Shown: positions 8,467 to 17,182 of the stretch, piece after piece
Layout: the number at the start of each line of letters is the position of its first letter
Numbering within the stretch: the stretch's first letter is position 1
Source of the DNA: a bacterium
GTDB taxonomy: Bacteria; UBP6; UBA1177
Assembly: GCA_017961325.1 (NCBI GenBank)
Contig: JAGCXM010000018.1
Location: 1-64,000, forward strand
Direction: 5' to 3'
DNA length: 64,000 nt
The notes under the pieces: generated by a model
The model's input: only the letters and a program-made list of their open reading frames with translations
Databases searched by the model: none
Told to the model about the DNA's origin: nothing
Translations under genes and position numbers: made by a program

Positions 8467-8486
8467 AAAATCCTCCGTATCTAAGG

Positions 8487-9101
8487 TTAGTCAATATAAG
8501 TTTTCCCGTTGAACGCTTCGAGAACCGTTCTCCTGTCGAGAACGTCAGGTGCCGCCCCTGCAGGAAGCCCTCTCGCTATGCGGGATATTCTGACATCACA
8601 GTTTTCAAGGGAGTCTTTGATGTAAAGCGCCGTCGCGTCTCCTTCGATCGAGAAGGGGAGTGCTAGAAGAACTTCCTTTCCCGGATTTGATTCGACTCTC
8701 TGTCTGAGCTCTTTGATCTTCAGATCTTCGGGAAGGATGTTCTCAAGCGGCGCGATAAGACCGCCCAGAATGTGGAATGAACCTCTGAAACAGCCGTTGC
8801 GCTCGATCGCCGACATGTCGCCGTAGGTCGCTACGACGCAGATGATGTCGCTGTCTGACGAACAGTTCGCGCAATCCGCGCCCGCAGCCTTGAAAGCTCC
8901 GCAGGTATCACATATCTCGACGTTTTCAGAAAGTTCGATTATTTTTTTGAGGGTGTTTTTCATTTTCGGATCGCAGAGAATGGAATAGGAGAGCTTTTGT
9001 GCCGCTTTCAGGGAAATTCCCGGAAGCTTTTTGAACTCTTCGACCAGCGTCCTCATCGATTGGGCTGCCGGAGAGACGAAAGATTTCTCCATTCCTTCCA
9101 T
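8487..9101 (-). CDS. recR: Recombination mediator protein RecR
   Basis: 204 residues, the normal RecR length. It works with RecO/RecF to load RecA at gaps. Order seen: N-terminal helix-hairpin-helix (LVEEFKKLPGISLKAAQKLSY), a four-Cys zinc finger (CDTCGAFKAAGADCANC, about 64-80), then a Toprim domain (IICVVATYGDMSAIE) and a C-terminal Walker-B-like region with ISRIARGLPAG. ATG 9101 has a GAGGT site inside the end of the upstream ybaB gene. ybaB-recR is a classic pair, here without dnaX. Confidence 0.96.
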   Translation of the reverse strand: MEGMEKSFVSPAAQSMRTLVEEFKKLPGISLKAAQKLSYSILCDPKMKNTLKKIIELSENVEICDTCGAFKAAGADCANCSSDSDIICVVATYGDMSAIERNGCFRGSFHILGGLIAPLENILPEDLKIKELRQRVESNPGKEVLLALPFSIEGDATALYIKDSLENCDVRISRIARGLPAGAAPDVLDRRTVLEAFNGKTYID

Positions 9102-9108
9102 TACGACC

Positions 9109-9423
9109 TCAGAAAAGACCCGGGAAACCGTTTATCTTGTTGCCGACGAGCTTCGAAAGCCTGCTTTCCTTCTCTTTTCTGACCGTTTCAATGCTCTGGT
9201 TTACGGCCGCGATGAAAAGATCTGTGAGCATTTCGGAATCTTCGCCCGTGAGAAGATCCTTCGAAAATTCGATGTTCGTGATCTTCATGTCGCCCGTCAT
9301 CGTGACTTTGACCGCGCCGCCGCCCGCTTCTGTATTGAAAGTTTCTGTTTTGAATTCGGCTTCTAAAGCCGCCATTCTTTTCTGCATTTTCTGAGCCTGC
9401 TGCATAAGACTCTGAATATTCAT
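9109..9423 (-). CDS. ybaB: YbaB/EbfC nucleoid-associated protein
   Basis: About 104 residues from ATG 9423, which has GGAGG five bases upstream; the TTG at 9444 is not favoured. It has the typical start MNIQSLMQQAQKMQKRMAAL, then the conserved EAGGGAVKVTMTGDMKITNIEF and a C-terminal KLVGNKINGFPGLF. The family forms small DNA-binding dimers next to recR. Confidence 0.95.
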   Translation of the reverse strand: MNIQSLMQQAQKMQKRMAALEAEFKTETFNTEAGGGAVKVTMTGDMKITNIEFSKDLLTGEDSEMLTDLFIAAVNQSIETVRKEKESRLSKLVGNKINGFPGLF

Positions 9424-9488
9424 CTTAACCTCCGAAATTAACAAAAAAACGCTACAACATAATAATTAAGAGATAAAAGGCAAGATTT

Positions 9489-10409
9489 TTATTCCCGCGT
9501 TTCGTAGAATTTTACGGCCGCTTCGTGCATTTCATAAATGGTTTCCTCTTTTCCCGAACAAATCAGAAGTTTGTCAGTTCCGCTTGCGAAAAACAGTTCG
9601 GTTTTTTCTTTCGCGGAAAATACGTCGAGCGCGTGCATTTCGATGTCGTCAGTCATCGAGATGCCGGTGAAACCGATGTCTCTGCGCAGAATCCTGTCCC
9701 ATTCAGGCGAAAGCGAAGCGGGCAGAGGACTGATTTCGGGCAGAAGAAGATGCGCCTTCATCACGAATCCGGCGGCATTGGCAAGGCTGGAGTAGGGGAC
9801 GAGGTCTTCCTTTGAAAGTTCGGAAAACGGTTTCGTTATCAGCGGAAGTTCCGAATGGGAGTCGACGACCGTAGTTCCGTGTCCCGGGAAGTGCTTGATT
9901 ACGGGAAAAACGCCGTTTTCGGCCATTTTCTGGATGTATATTCTTGCAAATTCGGTAACGGTTCCGGGATCTTCGCCGAATGATCTGTCGCCGACGATGG
10001 AGTTGTCATCGCCGCTTCGAAGGTCGATGTTCGGTGCCATATTCATGTTTATCCCGATTTCATTCAGCTTTTTCGCCAAAATCCCTATTTTTTCAGCGGC
10101 GGTTTCCTTTCCTGAAGCAGCTAGTTCCTTCATCGACGGAAGCGAATATTCCCCTTTCGGCAGACGTCTCACTCTGCCGCCCTCCTCGTCTATCGAATGG
10201 AACTCTATCGAATCGAAACATTTTGTAGATTTGATGAGGCTTTGAAGCGATTCGCAGCTTTCCACGTTTCTTTTGAAGTATATTATTCCGCACGGCGATA
10301 CTTCGCGCAGCATCGAAATTTCGTTTTTTGAAAGCGATGTGCCTGAAAGCGAGATGATGAGGCGGCTTCCCGCAAGCTTTTTCAGTCTTTCGAGTTTCGG
10401 CTGGATCAT
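9489..10409 (-). CDS. nagZ: Glycoside hydrolase family 3, beta-N-acetylhexosaminidase type
   Basis: About 306 residues from ATG 10409 (AGGAG six bases upstream; TTG 10415 rejected). GH3 hallmarks are HSIDEEGGRVRRL (about 75-87), the KHFPGHG loop followed by DSHSELP, which carries the His/Asp acid-base dyad of NagZ-type enzymes, and MTDDIEMHAL with the nucleophile Asp. NagZ removes GlcNAc from anhydromuropeptides in cell-wall recycling. There is no signal peptide, which fits the cytoplasmic role. No recycling partner genes are adjacent, so the substrate is inferred from family only. Confidence 0.9.
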   Translation of the reverse strand: MIQPKLERLKKLAGSRLIISLSGTSLSKNEISMLREVSPCGIIYFKRNVESCESLQSLIKSTKCFDSIEFHSIDEEGGRVRRLPKGEYSLPSMKELAASGKETAAEKIGILAKKLNEIGINMNMAPNIDLRSGDDNSIVGDRSFGEDPGTVTEFARIYIQKMAENGVFPVIKHFPGHGTTVVDSHSELPLITKPFSELSKEDLVPYSSLANAAGFVMKAHLLLPEISPLPASLSPEWDRILRRDIGFTGISMTDDIEMHALDVFSAKEKTELFFASGTDKLLICSGKEETIYEMHEAAVKFYETRE

Positions 10410-10554
10410 TTTCAACTCCTAAAACAGATTCTCCGCAGAAATATAGCCTAAAAGGTTTTATTTTTACATTTTTTCAGCTTGGAAAAGCAAAAATTTGTTA
10501 TTTTTCGGTTTGCGACTAAAATTAAATGTTTATTGTTTTGAGAGGAGACGCAAA
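10410..10554. other. Divergent intergenic region
   Basis: 145 bp of AT-rich DNA between nagZ (minus) and the secreted-protein gene at 10555 (plus). It must hold both promoters. GAGAGGAG just before 10555 is the ribosome site of the right-hand gene. Confidence 0.5.
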
Positions 10555-11334
10555 ATGAGAAGAATTTCTTTGTTTCTTTTAATGATTTTCGGACTTTTTA
10601 TAATTTTTGCACAGGAAAACGCCTCTGAAACCGATCAGAAACCGGCCGAAACGTCTCAGGAAGTGCAGCCGGCCGGAGCCGCTCCGGAGGCTTCTAAAGA
10701 AGAACCTCAGAATGCAGAAACGTTACCTGAAACGTCTCAGTCTTCTGAAACTTCTCAGGAATCCCAGCCGGCGGCAACCGTTCAGGAAGCGGAAGCAAAA
10801 GAAGAATCCAAAGAGGAATCCAAAGAAGAAGATCAGCCCGAAGATGCTAAAAAGGGAGAAACAACCAAAGCGGCCAAAAATGAAACGGAAGATGAATATG
10901 AATCTGAGTTCGAGCGGGATGAGGATTTCTACATTCCGGTTGAGGAAGATGAAGTTACGAAGACTGGGCGCAGGTCCGATACAGAATACTACAGACCTTA
11001 TTTGGGTGTCGGAGTTTCGCTTGTCGTTATTGGTTCCATTTCTGTCTTAGCCGTTATGCCGGCGATGGGAGCTATGGCTGTTGCCGATTCCGACATATGT
11101 GCCAATAATGAGGAAAAGCAATATGCTTTCTGCGCAGTTTTACGTACCGGGCACCATACGGCTTGGACTACCGGAGCTGTTCTCTCAGGTGTTGTCGGAG
11201 CAGGCATGGTAGTCACCGGATCCTGGCTTGTATCTGTTCAAAAACCTAGGAAAAACCAGAATGTTACGTTAAACAGCTTTACGATTGTTCCGAGGAAACA
11301 GGGAATGTTTGCATCGATAGGCTTTAAATTCTAA
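10555..11334 (+). CDS. Secreted protein with long acidic low-complexity region and membrane segments
   Basis: 259 residues from ATG 10555 (GAGAGGAGACGCAAA upstream); the upstream ATG at 10495 would put a basic leader in front of the signal peptide. Signal peptide MRRISLFLLMIFGLFIIFAQ is followed by about 110 residues dominated by E, Q, P, A, S and K, with repeated ETSQ-type units (PAETSQEVQPA, ETSQSSETSQESQPA). Two hydrophobic segments (about 145-170 and 200-220) flank a loop with two Cys, and the protein ends in a beta-like strand (MFASIGFKF). The design resembles the protein at 2510-3073. Function unknown. Confidence 0.7.
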   Translation: MRRISLFLLMIFGLFIIFAQENASETDQKPAETSQEVQPAGAAPEASKEEPQNAETLPETSQSSETSQESQPAATVQEAEAKEESKEESKEEDQPEDAKKGETTKAAKNETEDEYESEFERDEDFYIPVEEDEVTKTGRRSDTEYYRPYLGVGVSLVVIGSISVLAVMPAMGAMAVADSDICANNEEKQYAFCAVLRTGHHTAWTTGAVLSGVVGAGMVVTGSWLVSVQKPRKNQNVTLNSFTIVPRKQGMFASIGFKF

Positions 11335-11372
11335 ATCTCAATCATATTTTTGTCATAATTAAGGAGTCGAAA

Positions 11373-12374
11373 ATGACAGTAAGTTACAAAGAATTGGGAC
11401 TTGTAAACACGAAAGAACTTTTTCAGAAGGCGGTCAGCGGCGGCTACGCGATTCCTGCCTACAACTTCAACAACATGGAGCAGCTTCAGGCAATCATCAT
11501 GGCGTGCGTTGAGACAAAATCTCCTGTAATTCTGCAGGTTTCCAAAGGTGCGCGTGATTACGCCAACGCAACTCTGCTCAGAAATATGGCGCGCGGTGCA
11601 GTCGAATACGCAAAAGAACTCGGCTATCCGATTCCCGTCGTTCTCCACCTTGACCACGGCGGAGACTTCGAGATCTGCAGACAGTGCATCGACAACGGTT
11701 TCAGCTCGGTAATGATTGACGGATCACATCTTCCATACGAAGAAAACGTCGCTCTTACCAGAAAAGTCGTCGAATATGCTCATTCGCAGAAGGATTATGT
11801 TACGGTCGAAGGCGAACTCGGCGTTCTTGCCGGCATCGAAGACGAAGTTTCCGCTGAACACTCTTCATACACTCCGCCGGAAGAAGTCATAGATTTCGTC
11901 GGTAAAACGGGCGTTGACTCTCTTGCAATTTCGATCGGAACGAGCCACGGCGCGAACAAATTCAAACCCGAGCAGTGTACGAGAAACGAAGAGGGCATTC
12001 TTCTTCCGCCGCCTCTCAGATTCGACATTCTTGAAGAAGTCGAAAAGAAGCTTCCGGGTTTCCCGATTGTACTTCACGGTTCATCTTCAGTTCCGCAGGA
12101 TTTGGTAAAGATAATCAATACTTACGGCGGAAAGCTCAAAGATGCGATCGGCATTCCGGAAGAGCAGCTCAGACGTGCTGCTGCAAGTGCGGTCTGCAAA
12201 ATCAACATTGACAGTGACGGACGTCTTGCCATGACTGCGGCAGTCAGAAAGGTTCTTGCTGAAAAACCGGCTGAATTCGACCCGAGAAAGTATCTGGGAC
12301 CGGCAAGAGAGGCACTCAAGGAACTCTACAAGCACAAAAACATAAACGTTCTGGGAAGCGCCGGAAAGGCATAG
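11373..12374 (+). CDS. fba: Class II fructose-bisphosphate aldolase
   Basis: 333 residues. It is a zinc-dependent aldolase for fructose 1,6-bisphosphate in glycolysis and gluconeogenesis. Seen: AYNFNNMEQLQAI, the zinc/catalytic HLDHGGDFEICRQCIDNGF, VEGELGVLAGIEDE, the Na/substrate loop GTSHGANKFKP, LHGSSSVP with a zinc His, and KINIDSDGRLAMT near the C-terminus. AAGGAG precedes ATG 11373 by about 6 bp. A tagatose-bisphosphate aldolase cannot be excluded from sequence alone but is less likely. Confidence 0.95.
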   Translation: MTVSYKELGLVNTKELFQKAVSGGYAIPAYNFNNMEQLQAIIMACVETKSPVILQVSKGARDYANATLLRNMARGAVEYAKELGYPIPVVLHLDHGGDFEICRQCIDNGFSSVMIDGSHLPYEENVALTRKVVEYAHSQKDYVTVEGELGVLAGIEDEVSAEHSSYTPPEEVIDFVGKTGVDSLAISIGTSHGANKFKPEQCTRNEEGILLPPPLRFDILEEVEKKLPGFPIVLHGSSSVPQDLVKIINTYGGKLKDAIGIPEEQLRRAAASAVCKINIDSDGRLAMTAAVRKVLAEKPAEFDPRKYLGPAREALKELYKHKNINVLGSAGKA

Positions 12375-12447
12375 ACATCCGGAACGGTCTGATTTGTTTT
12401 AGTGTTTTTAAAAGAACAAAATGCTTTATTTTGTTGGAGATTTGGCT

Positions 12448-13560
12448 TTGAAAAAACTCTTTTTGACGCTGTGTTCGCTTTTTTTGTCGGTTTCTCTGCT
12501 TTATGCCGGCAGTCCTCAGGCTGACAACAAACTGTTTTACGCCGTACAGTCGATGAATGTCAACAGAGCTCTCGACGCCATCAAGGCTGGAGCTGACGTC
12601 AACGGCGTGGATGAAGACGGCTGGCCGTTTTTCATAACCGCAGCGAACAGCGGAAATGTTGCGATGATCGATGTTTTTTTGCGGAAAAGGGTGAAAATCG
12701 ATATTTCCGGACCTGACGGAAAAACCGCTCTAATGCATGCCCTCTCTTCAAAAAACAAGAAGGTCATAGCAATTCTGATCCGTTCCCGGGCTTCGCTTTC
12801 GGCCAAGGACAATTCGGGAAAATCTGTTCTGATGTATGCCGCCGAGGCCGGAAACGCCGAAGTCGTCAACAAAGCTTTGGCTGCGAGGGCGAATCCTCTG
12901 GAAGCTGACAACAAAGGCCTGAACTCGCTGAACTATGCAATGGCTGGCAAAAACAAGCAGATCATCCAGATGCTCGGAAAGTACGAGACCCAGCCGCATG
13001 ATTTCATGGTTGCCGTTGAAACCGGAAATACGACAAAGGCGAGAAAGCTGCTTAAAAACGGTGTCGACCCGAATTTGAAAAACGAATCCGGAGAACCGCC
13101 GATTTTTGTTGCAATCAGAAACAATGACAGGGCGATGCTCAAACTTCTGCTTGAAAACAATGCCGATGTCAATTTCAAAAACAGCAAAGGCTACACGATT
13201 CTTATGTTCTGTCTCGCGTCAAATAAGATAAGTCTGGCGAAGGAGCTGCTTCAAAACGGTGCTTCGGGAAATTTCAACTTCAAATACGGCGGCGGAAAAA
13301 CCGCGCTTATGATTGCGATAAAGTCCAAAGACAGGCGTTTCGTGAAATCGATTATGAAGTTCAAACAGGATTTCGACGCCGTTGACGATTCAGGCAAAAC
13401 AGCTCTGATTTATGCGGTCGAGGCTGAAATGAGCGATGTCGTCCGCGAACTTCTTGGCAAAGGCGCAGACAGATCGATTGCCGGGAAAAACGGAAAGACG
13501 GCCCTCGATATCGCGACTGAAAAGGATTCAAGCTATCTTATGATGATTCTGAAAAAGTAA
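12448..13560 (+). CDS. Secreted ankyrin-repeat protein
   Basis: About 370 residues. I prefer TTG 12448 as start: it begins a good signal peptide (KKLFLTLCSLFLSVSLLYAGS) and has GGAG nine bases upstream; the ATG at 12421 lacks a site. About ten ankyrin repeats follow, with clear units such as DGKTALMHALSSKNKKVIAILIRS, DNSGKSVLMYAAEAGNAEVV and DDSGKTALIYAVEAEMSDVV. Ankyrin repeats bind proteins; export suggests a periplasmic or surface scaffold. The stop is three bases before fabZ, so the two are co-transcribed. Confidence 0.88.
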   Translation: MKKLFLTLCSLFLSVSLLYAGSPQADNKLFYAVQSMNVNRALDAIKAGADVNGVDEDGWPFFITAANSGNVAMIDVFLRKRVKIDISGPDGKTALMHALSSKNKKVIAILIRSRASLSAKDNSGKSVLMYAAEAGNAEVVNKALAARANPLEADNKGLNSLNYAMAGKNKQIIQMLGKYETQPHDFMVAVETGNTTKARKLLKNGVDPNLKNESGEPPIFVAIRNNDRAMLKLLLENNADVNFKNSKGYTILMFCLASNKISLAKELLQNGASGNFNFKYGGGKTALMIAIKSKDRRFVKSIMKFKQDFDAVDDSGKTALIYAVEAEMSDVVRELLGKGADRSIAGKNGKTALDIATEKDSSYLMMILKK

Positions 13561-13563
13561 CTT

Positions 13564-13986
13564 ATGCTAAACATTGAAGAAATCAAGCAGATCATTCCTC
13601 ACAGGGAGCCTTTTCTGCTTATTGACGGTGCGGAAATAATCGAACCTGAAAGATCGGTGAAAGGTTTTAAAAAACTGACAGGCGATGAAGATTTTTTCCG
13701 TGGACATTTTCCCGATGAACCGGTAATGCCGGGAGTTTTGATTATTGAATCTCTGGCGCAGCTCGGCGCGGTTCTTGGACTGAGTGTTGAAAAATACAAG
13801 GGAAAAAAAATGTACTTCACTTCGGTGAACAATGCTAAATTCAGAAGGAAAGTCGTTCCAGGCGACACTCTTGATCTTTTTATCGAATTCATTTCATTCC
13901 GCCATTCAATCGGTTGCTGCAGGGCTGCTGCTTCTGTCAAAGGAGTTGAAGTCTGCTCGGCCGAACTGGGTTTCGTTTTCGGTTAA
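13564..13986 (+). CDS. fabZ: 3-hydroxyacyl-ACP dehydratase FabZ
   Basis: 140 residues, normal FabZ size. It dehydrates 3-hydroxyacyl-ACP in fatty-acid synthesis. The N-terminal IKQIIPHREPFLLIDGAE and the active-site stretch RGHFPDEPVMPGVLIIES, with catalytic His and Glu, are diagnostic. It follows the ankyrin gene by 3 bp and converges on the helicase gene, whose stop is 14 bp away, with no obvious terminator between. Confidence 0.95.
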   Translation: MLNIEEIKQIIPHREPFLLIDGAEIIEPERSVKGFKKLTGDEDFFRGHFPDEPVMPGVLIIESLAQLGAVLGLSVEKYKGKKMYFTSVNNAKFRRKVVPGDTLDLFIEFISFRHSIGCCRAAASVKGVEVCSAELGFVFG

Positions 13987-14000
13987 CAATCTGAATTTAT

Positions 14001-16022
14001 TTATTTTTTTTGCAGTTTTTCTATCATCGCCCTGAAAGCGTCGGCTGGATTTACCGGAATTTCTACGGTTTTTTCGCCGTCAAGTCCCGCCTCTTTTACG
14101 AAAACCGATTTTTCGGTCTTTTTCGTGATGCCGCGGAACGATACCGTTTCCGGAATCGTGATTGTTAGAACCCTTTTGGCCCGTGTAAACGCGACATAGG
14201 CGAGTCTGCGTTCTTCATCGATATTGTATTCTTCAAGCGCGAGTCTGTTGGGAAAACCGCCCTGATAAAAACCCGGAATGAAAACCCTGTCGAATTCAAG
14301 CCCTTTCGCGCTGTGTGCCGTTATTATCGTAACTTTGCCGCTCGTGCTTTCCTCTTCACCGCTTCCTAAAAGCGAGACATTGTTCACGAAATTCGAGAAA
14401 AACGCTCTTGCCGTATGACAGTCAGGCAAAGATGAATCCGTTGCAACGGCATCAAAAAAAGCTGAAACATTATCAAGCCTTATTCTTGCAACTTCTTCGC
14501 TTTCCGCACTTTTTTTGATTTCATTTTCGATGCCTGTCGATTTAATCAGAAAAGCGGTGAACTCCATCGCTCCGGCCGTTTCGAATTTTTTTTCAAGTTC
14601 TCTGAACAGCATTGCAAAAGCGTTCAGGGCTGAAATCTGATTCTGTTCGAACAGTGTTTTGTAAATGTCGAAATCGTCAAGCAGGGCTCCGGGCGGCATT
14701 TTCAGCGATTCGGCAACATCGAAAAACTTTTCGACCGTCGCATTTCCGATTCCGCGCGTCGGATAGTTGATGATTCTTCTCAAATCGATCTCATCGTTCG
14801 GATTGAGCAGTATTTTTATGTAAGCCAGAATATCCTTGATTTCCTTGTTTTCAAAAAACCTGCTTCCGCCGACTACGACGAAAGGGATTCCGTATTGTGA
14901 AAACGCGACTTCAAAAAATTTCGTCTGAAAGTTCGCTCTGACGATTACGGCGATGTTTTCAAGTCTTTCACCTCCGCTGCGCAGAGCCGAAATTTCCTGC
15001 GCTACAAAATCGGCCTCATCTTTTTCATTCTGCTTCGTAACAACCCGCAATCCGTCTTTTTCATTGCCCTTTTTCGAAGCGAAGCACTTCTTTTCGCTCC
15101 GTTTCGCGTTGTGGGAGATCAACTTTCCTGCGGCATCGACTATTTCATAAACCGACCGGTAGTTCTCCTCAAGTTTTATAACCGCTACATTTTCGAAATC
15201 GTGTTCGAAATTGAGAATGTTTTCGACATTCGCACCGCGCCAGCTGTAAATGCTCTGGTCGTCGTCGCCTACGACGCATATGTTTTTGTGTACCGACGAA
15301 AGGAGTTTCACGAATTCAAACTGCGCGGAATTGGTGTCCTGATACTCGTCAACCATTATATATTTGTATTTTGAAGCGTATTTTCTGCGGATTTCGTCGT
15401 TGTTTTTCAAAAGTGAAACCGGAACGGCTATCAAATCGTCGAAATCGAACGCCGCCCGCGTCCTCATTGCCGCGCAATACGGTTCGAACAGTTTGTTTGC
15501 AACGGCATTGGTGAGGTTTGAAACCAAAAAAGCGGTTCTGGTTCTTAGTGTCGGATCGTTTTTCATCTTTGAAACCGCCGAAACGAGTGCCTGCGGTGAA
15601 AAACGCTCTGCTGAAATTTTTTCATCAGCCATCACTTTTTTCATGAGTTCGCTCTGCTCGTAAGGCGAATATATGGTGAAATTTGCTGGATAGCCCGTTT
15701 TTTCACACTCGGCTCTTAAAATTCTGAGTCCGAGGGCGTGGAACGTGCATATCGTCAGTTTTTCCGATTTTTCTTCTGAATTCAGCAGCCGCCGCAGCCT
15801 TTCGCGCATTTCGCGAGCCGCTTTGTTGGTAAAAGTTACGGCAAGAATGTTTTCAGGCGGAACATTCAAGTCGTCAACCAGATGGGCGATTCTGTGTGTT
15901 ATGACGCGCGTTTTTCCCGAACCTGCTCCGGCAAAAACTAGAACCGCTCCTTCGGTCGTCTGAACCGCTTTTTTCTGCGGAGAACTGAGATTTCCGTCCA
16001 CTTTATTCAAACTAAGCCCCAA
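14001..16022 (-). CDS. pcrA: UvrD/PcrA-type superfamily 1 DNA helicase
   Basis: Up to 673 residues; the family unwinds DNA 3'-5' in repair and plasmid replication. All SF1A motifs are visible: LSSPQKKAVQ, Walker A FAGAGSGKT (about 31-38), VTFTNKAAREM, Walker B VDEYQDTN, GDDDQSIYSWRGA, LEENYRS, TAHSAKGLEFDRV and LAYVAFTRAK. The C-terminal tail is short. No ATG is available: TTG 16022 or TTG 16010 are the likely starts; 16010 has GGGG about 6 bp upstream. It could also be called Rep-like; I use PcrA/UvrD by overall pattern. Confidence 0.9.
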   Translation of the reverse strand: MGLSLNKVDGNLSSPQKKAVQTTEGAVLVFAGAGSGKTRVITHRIAHLVDDLNVPPENILAVTFTNKAAREMRERLRRLLNSEEKSEKLTICTFHALGLRILRAECEKTGYPANFTIYSPYEQSELMKKVMADEKISAERFSPQALVSAVSKMKNDPTLRTRTAFLVSNLTNAVANKLFEPYCAAMRTRAAFDFDDLIAVPVSLLKNNDEIRRKYASKYKYIMVDEYQDTNSAQFEFVKLLSSVHKNICVVGDDDQSIYSWRGANVENILNFEHDFENVAVIKLEENYRSVYEIVDAAGKLISHNAKRSEKKCFASKKGNEKDGLRVVTKQNEKDEADFVAQEISALRSGGERLENIAVIVRANFQTKFFEVAFSQYGIPFVVVGGSRFFENKEIKDILAYIKILLNPNDEIDLRRIINYPTRGIGNATVEKFFDVAESLKMPPGALLDDFDIYKTLFEQNQISALNAFAMLFRELEKKFETAGAMEFTAFLIKSTGIENEIKKSAESEEVARIRLDNVSAFFDAVATDSSLPDCHTARAFFSNFVNNVSLLGSGEEESTSGKVTIITAHSAKGLEFDRVFIPGFYQGGFPNRLALEEYNIDEERRLAYVAFTRAKRVLTITIPETVSFRGITKKTEKSVFVKEAGLDGEKTVEIPVNPADAFRAMIEKLQKK

Positions 16023-16312
16023 TTAACAATAATTAACTGAAAAACAGGCAAAATATGATTGTTTTTCCACATTTTTTCAACATTATTGAGATTTTTATTC
16101 AGTTATATGGTTTTTCCACAAAAAAAGCTTAGAGATAGAATGTAACATCGTTATTGTATTGAATAAAATTAATGCACACTTTTTTGTGCAAATCGATAAA
16201 AGCATTGATATTCCAACATATTTTTGATAAAAATAACGGCGTTCGCAACAAAATTGTGGAAAACTCGGAAAAAGGTGGAAAAAGGGGCTAAGAATCTGAA
16301 ATTGCGGCATAT
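16023..16312. other. AT-rich gap with four DnaA-box-like nonamers
   Basis: There is no gene in this 290-bp gap. TTTTCCACA occurs at 16063-16071 and 16112-16120 on the plus strand, and its complement TGTGGAAAA at 16255-16263. A one-mismatch copy (GGTGGAAAA) lies at 16275-16283. The rest is very AT-rich. It may be a DnaA-binding region (origin, titration site or regulated promoter) or just the helicase promoter region. Confidence 0.55.
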
Positions 16313-16990
16313 TTATCCCGTTCGTCTGCTGAAGGAACGGATTATGACTTTTTTTGCACCGTTCTCCAGTCTCAAAATGGAAAAAACCAGAACCGAAAAC
16401 TCCGGTTTTTCATTCGATTCCAAAAAGAGAGTCCGGTGACGGAGATTTTTTCCCTCAGTTGCGGAATAGCTGCCGGTAAGAATCAGATTAACCTCGCTTT
16501 TCTGGATATCCAGCAGGGCGTCATCAAGCTCTTCATTTGAAGAATCGGGATCGTTGTAAAGGTAATAAATCACAAAATCACTTTCTTTGTCAGGAACGGA
16601 AACGGGGGCTTTTTCCGACGGATCGGTTTCCGGTGCTTTCACATCGTTTGAGCGGTGTTCGGAAAAAGTTATCGCCGGGTCTTCGGCACGTTTTTCAGGA
16701 ACGACGGCCGAAACGAAAAAAGAGACTTTGTCCATCCTTTTTTTTAACGGTTTCACAAATTCCAAAGCGCTTTTCTCTTCAGGGGTGTACAAAATCAATG
16801 TGTTGTTCTTATTGCACTTTTCAGCATTGTCCGACTCTTTGAAAACCAAATCGTCGAAGCTCAGACCGCTTTTGAAGGAGTTCAGGACAACGACGCAGCC
16901 GTCATCTTCCGAAAACGATGAAAACGAAAAAAAGAATATCGCCGAAGCAATAAAAACAACCGAAAAAAATGCAAGGATTAACTTTTTCAC
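16313..16990 (-). CDS. Secreted or membrane-anchored protein of unknown function
   Basis: About 225 residues from GTG 16990 (or TTG 16999). The longer frame up to 17089 reads through the tRNA gene (its MGRDVAQPGRVLRSG... start is the familiar mistranslation of a tRNA) and is rejected. An N-terminal hydrophobic segment (KKLILAFFSVVFIASAIFFF) is followed by a globular part with VVVLNSFKSG and NNTLILYTPEEKSALEF, a Pro/Glu/Ser-rich linker, and a C-terminal beta-rich part (VNLILTGSYSATEGKN, FSVLVFSILRLE). No known family recognised. It lies directly downstream of tRNA-Pro. Confidence 0.65.
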   Translation of the reverse strand: MKKLILAFFSVVFIASAIFFFSFSSFSEDDGCVVVLNSFKSGLSFDDLVFKESDNAEKCNKNNTLILYTPEEKSALEFVKPLKKRMDKVSFFVSAVVPEKRAEDPAITFSEHRSNDVKAPETDPSEKAPVSVPDKESDFVIYYLYNDPDSSNEELDDALLDIQKSEVNLILTGSYSATEGKNLRHRTLFLESNEKPEFSVLVFSILRLENGAKKVIIRSFSRRTG

Positions 16991-17006
16991 GACATTCAAA
17001 CAAAAG

Positions 17007-17083
17007 TGGTCGGGATGACTGGGTTCGAACCAGCGACTTCTGCGTCCCGAACGCAGCACTCTACCAGGCTGAGCTACATCCCG
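17007..17083 (-). tRNA. tRNA-Pro (anticodon CGG)
   Basis: 77 nt with a complete cloverleaf on the minus strand. The acceptor stem is CGGGATG/CATCCCG, the D-arm GCTCAGCCTGGTAGAGT, the anticodon stem CTGCG/CGCAG with loop TTCGGGA (CGG), the T-loop TTCGAAC, discriminator A, and an encoded CCA at 17007-17009. Confidence 0.96.
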
Positions 17084-17182
17084 ACCCAAAAAACGTGTGC
17101 TTTATAGCAAGTTATTTTCAAATAGCAAATTTTTTCTGATTAAAGTCGGGAAGAGTTATTATGACTCACATCTGGCGGAAGT

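Noticed and set aside
7930-8484. 184-aa plus-strand frame opposite the PFOR N-terminus
   Set aside because: Antisense shadow of PFOR with biased, low-quality composition.
16991-17089. N-terminal extension MGRDVAQPGRVLRSG... of the secreted protein gene
   Set aside because: This is the translation of the tRNA-Pro gene, a well-known false prediction; the protein starts at 16990 or 16999.
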